From an uncultured Bacteroidota bacterium (GTDB lineage: Bacteria > Bacteroidota > Bacteroidia > Chitinophagales > Chitinophagaceae), in assembly GCA_946479615.1 (NCBI GenBank), contig CAMLGR010000045.1, forward strand, positions 1 to 28,574: a DNA stretch of 28,574 bases, in the 5' to 3' direction. Below the pieces are notes generated by a model that saw only the letters and a program-made list of their open reading frames with translations, ran no database searches and was not told the DNA's origin. Position numbers and translations under genes: made by a program. Position 1 is the stretch's first letter. Every line of letters begins with the position of its first letter. Positions 22,923 through 28,574 of this stretch are shown here, in pieces.

Positions 22923-25694
22923 TTATATCACAACATTGATCATTTTATTCTTCACATAGATGATCTTTTTCGGCTGCTTGCCTTCGAGCCATTTTTTCAC
23001 GGTCTCATCAGCCAGTACAATCTCTTCCACCTGCGGTTGTGTCGCATCGAGCGCGATAGTAAGCTCCGTTCTTGTTTTACCATTAATGGCAACAGGATAG
23101 GCTTTGGAAGATTCGCGGACATATTTTTCTTCGAAAGCAGGGTAATGTGCATTGAGCACAGAGCCAGCTTCTTTACCTGCATGTAATTGCTGGTAAAGTT
23201 CTTCTGCAATATGAGGTGCATAAGGCGCCAGCAGGATCAACAATGGTTCGAGTATCGCCCGCTTATGACATTTCAGATCGGTCAGTTCATTGGTAGCGAT
23301 CATAAAACTGCTGACACCGGTATTGAAACTGAAACGTTCTGTATCTTCTTCTATCCTTTTAATGGCCTTGTGCAACACTTTTAATTCTTCTGCTGTTGCA
23401 GGTTCGTCGGTAACGATCAGTCCTTTTATTTCATCGGCAAAAAGCCGCCAGAATTTTTTCAGGAAACGGTGTACGCCTTCAATACCTTTTGTATCCCAGG
23501 GTTTGCTCATCTCCACCGGACCTAAAAACATTTCATACATACGGAACGTATCGGCGCCGTATTTATTAACCAGATCATCAGGATTGACTGTATTGTATAA
23601 ACGCTTACTCATTTTTTCAACAAGTGTACCGCAGATATACTTTCCATCTTCCAGTATAAATTCAGCTGTCGCATATTCATCTCTCCATTTCCTGAATTCA
23701 TCGATATTCAATTCAAGACCATCCACCATATTCACATCCACATGTATTTCGTTTGTTTCATACTGATCTTTCAATCCGGATGAAACAAAGCTGTTGGTCC
23801 CTTTTACGCGGTATACAAAACGACTGCTACCCTGGATCATTCCCTGGTTGACCAATCGTTTATAAGGTTCTTCATACCCGATATGACCAAGATCGTATAA
23901 GGCTTTCGTCCACATACGGCTGTATAACAAATGTCCTACTGCATGTTCTGTTCCGCCGATATACAGGTCAACCTGGTTCCAGTAATCGGAAATTTTTCTA
24001 TCGCAAAACGTTTTATCATTATGCGGATCCATAAAACGGAGGAAGTACCAGCTGCTACCGGCATAACCGGGCATCGTATTCGTTTCCAGTTGCTGCGCTA
24101 CCCATTCCGGGATATTGGCCAGCGGCCCTTCTCCTTCCGGTCCGGGTTTATACGAATCTACTTCAGGTAATGTAAGCGGCAATTGGCTTTCATCGAGAGG
24201 ATAAGCTACTCCATCGATCCATTTCACCGGGAAAGGCTCACCCCAATACCGCTGACGGCTGAAGGCAGCATCACGCATTTTAAAGTTGACTTTTCTTTTC
24301 CCGATCCCCGCTTCCTCTATTTTACCGATAACAATACCGATGGCTTTTTTCATTTGAATGCCATCGAGGAAATCGGAGTTTTCCAATATCGCTTCCTTGG
24401 TAGCATTCGCTTCTTCACCATCATAATAGCTGCCGATGATATTGGTAATAGGAATATTGAAATGCCTTGCAAATTTATGATCGCGTTCATCGCCACAGGG
24501 AACCGCCATGATAGCGCCGGTACCATACCCTGCGAGTACATATTCCGAAATCCAGATTGGAATTTGTTTTTTATTGAATGGATTCAAAGCGTAGGCACCG
24601 GTAAATACACCACTGATCTTTTTCTCGGCCATACGTTCGCGTTCGCTCCTGCTTTTCACATACGCGATATATTCTTCCACCACCAGTTTTTGTGCAGGTG
24701 TTGTGATCGATTCCACCAATTCATGCTCGGGCGCTATAACCATGAAGTCAACACCAAAAATCGTATCAGGTCTTGTGGTGTACACGCGGAGTGCAGCCGA
24801 TTGCCCATCGACAGCAAAATCAATTTCTGCTCCGGAAGATTTGCCGATCCAGTTGGTCTGCATTTCTTTCATCGCATCGCTGAAGTCAACGGTTTCCAGT
24901 CCTTCTATCAAACGGTCTGCATATTCGGTAATACGCAGGTACCATTGACGCAATTTCTTTTTTATGACCGGGTAACCGCCTCTTTCACTTACTCCATTGA
25001 TCACTTCGTCATTGGCCAGTACCGTTCCCAGTGCTTCGCACCAGTTCACTTCACCATAGCCACAAAAAGCCAGGCGGTACTGCATGAGTACATCCATTTT
25101 CCGGGCAGGCAAAAAATTCTCCCATTCATCCGCCGAAAATACAAGACTGTTATCGCCGGGACAGGGATGATTTTTATTTCCCTCTTTTTCAAATGCGGTG
25201 ATCAACTGGCTGACCGGTTCGGCGCGATTGGTCAACCGGTTATAGAAACTGCCGAATAATTGCAGGAAGATCCATTGTGTCCATTTATAATATTCCGGCT
25301 GGCTGGTATTGATCTCGCGGTCCCAGTCATAGCAGAAACCGATATTATCCAATTGCTGGCGGAAATTGGCAATATTCTGTGCGGTGCTTACGGCAGGATG
25401 GATGCCATGATCGATCGCGTATTGTTCGGCGGGCAATCCAAAAGCATCATATCCCATCGGGTGAAGCACATTGAATCCTTTCAATCTTTTATAACGGGCA
25501 TAAATATCGCTGGCGATATAACCGAGCGGGTGACCCACATGCAGTCCCACGCCGCTTGGATAAGGAAACATATCCAATACATAATACTTGGGTTTCAGGG
25601 CGGATCCCGGCCCGGGATCCGGCACTTTATAGACCCCTTCCTGCTGCCATTTGTGCTTCCAGTATTGTTCTATTTTCCTGAAATTATATTCCAT
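22923..25694 (-). CDS. leuS: Leucyl-tRNA synthetase
   Basis: Class I synthetase that charges tRNA-Leu with leucine. The 923 residues show the HIGH-type motif HVGH at 52-55 within YPSGVGLHVGHPLGY, the CP1 editing domain with TTRPDTIFG (about 310-318), and KMSKR at 694-698. Before KMSKR there is a leucine-specific insertion (from about LVNQGMIQG to ICGTLVE), followed by the anticodon-binding helical domain and a C-terminal domain that ends KNKMINVVI. It stands alone on the minus strand, with a 217-nt divergent spacer to ftsX that includes GTTCCCCGCGGGAGC-like symmetric DNA close to the start. No T-box or leader peptide is seen. Confidence 0.97.
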   Translation of the reverse strand: MEYNFRKIEQYWKHKWQQEGVYKVPDPGPGSALKPKYYVLDMFPYPSGVGLHVGHPLGYIASDIYARYKRLKGFNVLHPMGYDAFGLPAEQYAIDHGIHPAVSTAQNIANFRQQLDNIGFCYDWDREINTSQPEYYKWTQWIFLQLFGSFYNRLTNRAEPVSQLITAFEKEGNKNHPCPGDNSLVFSADEWENFLPARKMDVLMQYRLAFCGYGEVNWCEALGTVLANDEVINGVSERGGYPVIKKKLRQWYLRITEYADRLIEGLETVDFSDAMKEMQTNWIGKSSGAEIDFAVDGQSAALRVYTTRPDTIFGVDFMVIAPEHELVESITTPAQKLVVEEYIAYVKSRSERERMAEKKISGVFTGAYALNPFNKKQIPIWISEYVLAGYGTGAIMAVPCGDERDHKFARHFNIPITNIIGSYYDGEEANATKEAILENSDFLDGIQMKKAIGIVIGKIEEAGIGKRKVNFKMRDAAFSRQRYWGEPFPVKWIDGVAYPLDESQLPLTLPEVDSYKPGPEGEGPLANIPEWVAQQLETNTMPGYAGSSWYFLRFMDPHNDKTFCDRKISDYWNQVDLYIGGTEHAVGHLLYSRMWTKALYDLGHIGYEEPYKRLVNQGMIQGSSRFVYRVKGTNSFVSSGLKDQYETNEIHVDVNMVDGLELNIDEFRKWRDEYATAEFILEDGKYICGTLVEKMSKRLYNTVNPDDLVNKYGADTFRMYEMFLGPVEMSKPWDTKGIEGVHRFLKKFWRLFADEIKGLIVTDEPATAEELKVLHKAIKRIEEDTERFSFNTGVSSFMIATNELTDLKCHKRAILEPLLILLAPYAPHIAEELYQQLHAGKEAGSVLNAHYPAFEEKYVRESSKAYPVAINGKTRTELTIALDATQPQVEEIVLADETVKKWLEGKQPKKIIYVKNKMINVVI

Positions 25695-25872
25695 TGTATA
25701 GTGCTCCCGCGGGGAACATTCATTTTAATAACAACTATATTATTGATTGATTGGATGTGAAAGAAGCGATAAACATTCCTTCTTCCTCCCTTCATTTACC
25801 CCTGGCCAAAATAATATTGGCGATGGGCCGTTAGATGGGTTACAAAAATACGGATTGGACTGCTAAATCTGC

Positions 25873-25880
25873 TATTTTTG
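25873..25880 (+). promoter_or_regulatory. -7 element of ftsX
   Basis: TATTTTTG fits TAnnTTTG and would give a leader of about 28 nt to the ATG at 25912. A TTG at 25855-25857 is the only -33 candidate, and its 15-nt spacing is shorter than usual. Confidence 0.4.
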
Positions 25881-25911
25881 CCATACCCGTTAATTTCTAA
25901 AAATCAATTGC

Positions 25912-26784
25912 ATGGCTCAATCCCGCAAAGGTTCTATCAAACGCGGCAAACCCTCTTACTTTATGTCCGTTGTCGGCGTGACACTGGTGTTGTTCCTCCT
26001 GGGAATCATCGGCTGGCTGGTGATCAATGCCAATAAACTGGGCGATTTTCTCAAAGAAAAAGTAGAAGTAAGGGCTTATCTCCGTGGCGATCTGAACCAG
26101 CAGGACAGCGTGGCCCTGATGCAATACATTTCTGCCAAACCCTATATCCGCGAGATCGAATATGTGACAAAGGAAAAAGGCAAGGAAATCTATATGTCGG
26201 ATGGAAACGAGGACTGGGACAAAGTTCTGGATGCAAACCCGCTTCCCAATGCCATCTTTTTCAAGGTCAAGAATGAATACCTGACCACCGATTCATTAAA
26301 AGCCATCACCAAAGACCTGGAACAACAGACTTATGTGAGCGATGTACAATATCCCGAAACGCTCGTGGGACAGATGAATGAGAACCTCCGCAAGATCAGT
26401 ATCATTATGCTGATCATAGCGATCGTTCTTTCCATTGTCGTGATCATTCTTATCGATAATACGATCCGGCTGGCCATGTTCAGCAATCGTTTTTTGATAA
26501 AAACCATGCAAATGGTGGGTGCCACGCGTGACTTCATTGCGCGGCCCATGAATATCCGGGCTGTCATTAATGGCGCACTGGGTGGCCTTATTGCGGCTAT
26601 AGCCGTTTACCTGATGATCCTGCTGGCCGAGCATGAGATTGACGGTCTTCGCGCTATCCGTGATAATAACATGCTGATACTGCTTTTCCTTTCACTTATC
26701 GTGATCGGTGTATGTATCACGTTATTCAGTACGCATCGCAGTGTGATCAAATACCTGAAGATGACCCTGGATGACCTGTATTGA
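25912..26784 (+). CDS. ftsX: Cell-division protein FtsX (ABC-transporter-like permease)
   Basis: Inner-membrane protein that pairs with the ATPase FtsE and couples divisome activity to peptidoglycan hydrolases. The 290 residues have the FtsX plan: cytoplasmic N-terminus, membrane helix 1 at about 17-38, an extracytoplasmic domain (about 40-160), and helices at about 163-183, 219-239 and 254-274. The conserved cytoplasmic loop MQMVGATRDFIARPM (199-213) is the FtsE-contacting region. FtsE is not in the window, as is usual in Bacteroidota, where ftsX is followed by the DUF3098 gene and uppP. That order is found here. Confidence 0.93.
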   Translation: MAQSRKGSIKRGKPSYFMSVVGVTLVLFLLGIIGWLVINANKLGDFLKEKVEVRAYLRGDLNQQDSVALMQYISAKPYIREIEYVTKEKGKEIYMSDGNEDWDKVLDANPLPNAIFFKVKNEYLTTDSLKAITKDLEQQTYVSDVQYPETLVGQMNENLRKISIIMLIIAIVLSIVVIILIDNTIRLAMFSNRFLIKTMQMVGATRDFIARPMNIRAVINGALGGLIAAIAVYLMILLAEHEIDGLRAIRDNNMLILLFLSLIVIGVCITLFSTHRSVIKYLKMTLDDLY

Positions 26785-26869
26785 GGACAAAAGGAGCGCA
26801 TTCAATGGCCTTCCCCTTTGACCCTTGTTTTGGAAAATAGCTTATATTGCGGCCTCAAATCCTAATAAC

Positions 26870-27115
26870 ATGGCAGACAAATCAACCCCTTCTATCTTTT
26901 CAAAAGATAATTACAGGTGGATGCTGGTGGGTATCATCGTCATTGCTATTGGCATGTTCCTGATGAGCGGCGGAGCAAGCAGTGATCCCAACGTGTTCAA
27001 CGGGAAAGAAGTGTATAGCATGCGTCGTATCACCCTTGCCCCCCTGTTAATACTGGCAGGACTGGTGATCGAGATCTATGCCGTTTTCAAAAAATCCAAA
27101 CCCAAAGAAAGTTAG
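26870..27115 (+). CDS. DUF3098 small membrane protein
   Basis: An 82-residue protein with two predicted membrane helices (about 17-33 and 54-72). Between them is the conserved segment DPNVFNGKEVYSMRRITLAP, which I recognise as DUF3098. Function unknown; its steady place between ftsX and uppP in Bacteroidota suggests a role in division or envelope synthesis. I chose the ATG at 26870; an upstream in-frame TTG (26825) would add 15 unlikely residues. It ends in a good intrinsic terminator, so it is probably the last gene of the ftsX transcript. Confidence 0.88.
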   Translation: MADKSTPSIFSKDNYRWMLVGIIVIAIGMFLMSGGASSDPNVFNGKEVYSMRRITLAPLLILAGLVIEIYAVFKKSKPKES

Positions 27116-27148
27116 TCGATACACATACTTCCATAGCAAAGAATTTAC

Positions 27149-27180
27149 AGGCGATGCAATTTTGTGTCGCCTTATTTTTT
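27149..27180 (+). terminator. Rho-independent terminator between the DUF3098 gene and uppP
   Basis: AGGCGA (27149-27154) pairs with TCGCCT (27167-27172); the stem continues through two G-T pairs to a 10-bp stem with a 4-nt loop, and TATTTTTT follows (27173-27180). A possible uppP -7 element, TATCTTTC, lies beyond it at 27190-27197 without a clear -33. Confidence 0.75.
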
Positions 27181-27244
27181 AAATAGTATTATCTTTCGTC
27201 ATCATCTGACAGCCAACAGTCCAACTAATTAATTAATCCAGCTC

Positions 27245-28069
27245 ATGACTATTTTTGAAGCAGTAATCCTGGCCATTGTAGAAGGTCTGACTGAATTCCT
27301 GCCCGTATCTTCAACCGGCCATATGGTGGTTACCAGTTCCCTGCTGGGCATCGAAAGAGAAGAGTTTACCAAATTATATGAAGTAGCTATCCAGTTTGGC
27401 GCTATCATCGCCGTTGTATTATTATATGCCCGCAAATTTTTCCAGTTTACCCGCTGGCAGTTTTATCTGAAACTTATCATCGGTGTTATTCCTGCCCTGG
27501 TGCTTGGTTATTTTTTTTCCGATAAGATCGATAAAATGCTGGAAAGCCCGATGACTGTAGCGATCTCGATGCTGGTGGGTGGTATTGTCCTTTTATTTAT
27601 CGATAAGATGTTTAAAAAACCAACCATCGAATCCGATGACCAGATCACTTATACCAAATCATTTATGGTAGGTCTCTGGCAAACCGTGGCCATGATCCCC
27701 GGTGTAAGCCGCAGCGCCGCTTCGATCATTGGGGGTATGCAACAAAAATTCACCCGTTTCCTGGCCGCTGAATTTTCTTTTTTCCTGGCCGTCCCGACAA
27801 TGTTTGCAGCCACCGCCTATTCCCTGTTTATTAAAAAATGGAATGCTACCGGCATTGAGCGTAAAGGATATGAGATCATCCTGGAATCGCCGGAGAATAA
27901 ATTCAATTTTATTGTCGGAAATATCATGGCCTTTATCGTGGCCATCTTAGCGATCCGTTTCTTTATCAATTACCTGAAGGTATATGGCTTTAAAATATTT
28001 GGCTGGTACCGTATCATTGCCGGCGCCATCCTGCTGATCTTATTGCTGACAGGTGTGATTGAGCATTAA
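27245..28069 (+). CDS. uppP: Undecaprenyl-diphosphatase UppP (BacA)
   Basis: Integral membrane enzyme that removes a phosphate from undecaprenyl pyrophosphate, recycling the lipid carrier for peptidoglycan and other surface polymers; extra copies give bacitracin resistance. The 274 residues are of normal length. The two signature motifs are present: EGLTEFLPVSSTGH at 13-26 (Glu13, Glu17, Ser23, His26) and PGVSRS at 152-157 (Arg156). About eight hydrophobic helices follow the expected pattern. The terminator upstream means that it probably has its own promoter. Confidence 0.96.
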   Translation: MTIFEAVILAIVEGLTEFLPVSSTGHMVVTSSLLGIEREEFTKLYEVAIQFGAIIAVVLLYARKFFQFTRWQFYLKLIIGVIPALVLGYFFSDKIDKMLESPMTVAISMLVGGIVLLFIDKMFKKPTIESDDQITYTKSFMVGLWQTVAMIPGVSRSAASIIGGMQQKFTRFLAAEFSFFLAVPTMFAATAYSLFIKKWNATGIERKGYEIILESPENKFNFIVGNIMAFIVAILAIRFFINYLKVYGFKIFGWYRIIAGAILLILLLTGVIEH

Positions 28070-28074
28070 GACTG

Positions 28075-28174
28075 TTTCAGGTTTTAGGTTTTGGATGTTA
28101 GGTGTGTAAGTGTCTTTGGCTTGAAATAATATTAAGTAATCAATTAAAAAAACTAACACCTAAAATCTAACACC
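28075..28174. repeat. AGGTGTTAG-type imperfect inverted repeat after uppP
   Basis: Left part 28075-28105 and right part 28153-28174 (opposite strand) are built from words such as TTTTAGG and GGTGTTAG; 15 of 19 positions match when the arms are aligned. The left part, TTTCAGGTTTTAGGTTTT and on to 28100, matches the minus-strand sequence 1812-1787 in 23 of 26 positions. It begins 5 nt after the uppP stop. Confidence 0.6.
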
Positions 28175-28224
28175 GCCCTTTGAACCATAGTTACACATAG
28201 AAAACACAACAAAACATTGCTGCT

Positions 28225-28574
28225 ATGCAAACGGCTTCAAAAAAAGTAGTGAACGGATGGGCCATGTATGACTGGGCCAATTCTGTTTATAACCTTGTTA
28301 TCACCACCACGTTTTTCCCCATTTATTTTATTGCTGTTACCAAAAATATCAATGACAGCGATACGGTCACTTTCATGGGAAGGGATTTTATCAATTCATC
28401 GTTATACGATTATACCCTGGCAGCAGCTTATCTTTTTATCTCCCTTTTATATCCCATTCTTACTTCTATTGCCGATACAAGAGGCAATAAGAAAAATTTC
28501 ATGCGTTTCTTTTGCTATATGGGCGCATTAGGCTGCAGCCTTCTTTTCTTTTTCGATAAAACCAATCTCTGGCT
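28225..28574 (+). CDS. UMF1-type MFS transporter (partial, N-terminal 116 residues)
   Basis: Inner-membrane transporter of the UMF1/Atg22-like group of the major facilitator superfamily. The frame is open from the ATG at 28225 to the right edge. It starts with VNGWAMYDWANSVYNLVITT (about 8-27), the very characteristic N-terminal segment of the group, and continues with FFPIYFIAV, a loop, and AAAYLFISLLYPILTSIADTRGNKKNFM, the loop between helices 2 and 3. At least three membrane helices are visible in the fragment. The substrate is unknown. Confidence 0.88.
   Translation, partial: MQTASKKVVNGWAMYDWANSVYNLVITTTFFPIYFIAVTKNINDSDTVTFMGRDFINSSLYDYTLAAAYLFISLLYPILTSIADTRGNKKNFMRFFCYMGALGCSLLFFFDKTNLW

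Noticed and set aside
24183..25259. Long open frame (358 codons) on the plus strand
   Set aside because: It lies wholly antisense to the well-supported leuS gene, has no recognisable domain or upstream signals, and its residues are the reverse-complement shadow of LeuRS codons.
25695..25911. Possible leader peptide or T-box control of leuS
   Set aside because: No specifier hairpin, T-box sequence or leucine-rich short frame is visible in the 217-nt upstream region.
1..28574. CRISPR array, tRNA, rRNA or insertion-sequence gene
   Set aside because: No regularly spaced direct repeats, no tRNA-like cloverleaf and no transposase reading frame were seen in any gap. The palindromes are each single units, not arrays.

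Overview
The window looks like a chromosomal segment from a Bacteroidota bacterium, most likely of the family Chitinophagaceae. The evidence is a 1595-residue secreted protein with a type IX secretion (T9SS) C-terminal sorting domain, the ftsX / DUF3098 / uppP gene order, an RprY-like response regulator, several upstream regions that fit the Bacteroidota promoter consensus (TTTG, about 19-20 nt, TAnnTTTG), and signal peptides ending in the AQ type of cleavage site. There is no rRNA, tRNA, CRISPR array, prophage or transposase gene. Most genes are housekeeping or envelope genes.

Layout. 1-1525 (minus): a tetR-type regulator overlapping a tolC-type outer-membrane efflux gene that runs off the left edge. 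1526-1828: a nested palindromic repeat and the tetR promoter/operator. 1829-3509 (minus): alanine dehydrogenase and tsaE. 3771-7973 (plus): a copper-type P-ATPase and recQ. 8123-10885 (minus): a GroES-like gene, a secreted NTF2-like gene and a HerA-like ATPase, probably one operon. 11090-11785 (plus): OmpR-family response regulator, convergent with ruvB (11876-12904, minus). 13001-13285 (plus): small conserved protein, convergent with and overlapping an M23 metallopeptidase (13277-13942, minus). 14111-18898 (minus): giant T9SS adhesin-like protein. 19161-20183 (plus): secreted protein of unknown function. 20338-22813 (minus): three secreted proteins in a row, an unknown, a formylglycine-generating-enzyme homologue and an endonuclease/exonuclease/phosphatase protein. 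22923-25694 (minus): leuS. 25912-28069 (plus): ftsX, a DUF3098 gene and uppP. 28225-28574 (plus): start of a UMF1-type MFS transporter.

Working together. TetR and TolC look like an autoregulated efflux locus continuing to the left. FtsX and UppP serve cell division and wall recycling. RecQ and RuvB are recombination enzymes but are not co-transcribed. The 22813-20338 unit exports all three of its products.

The most striking feature is in the intergenic DNA. Six loci next to gene 3' ends carry long inverted repeats (perfect arms of 29, 31, 38 and 34 bp at 1658-1751, 7978-8120, 11792-11868 and 22830-22915, and imperfect ones at 13933-14052 and 28075-28174). They fall into several sequence families, and two families occur more than once in the window. 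They look like dispersed palindromic elements adopted as terminators, and one of them supplies the start codon of the M23 gene.
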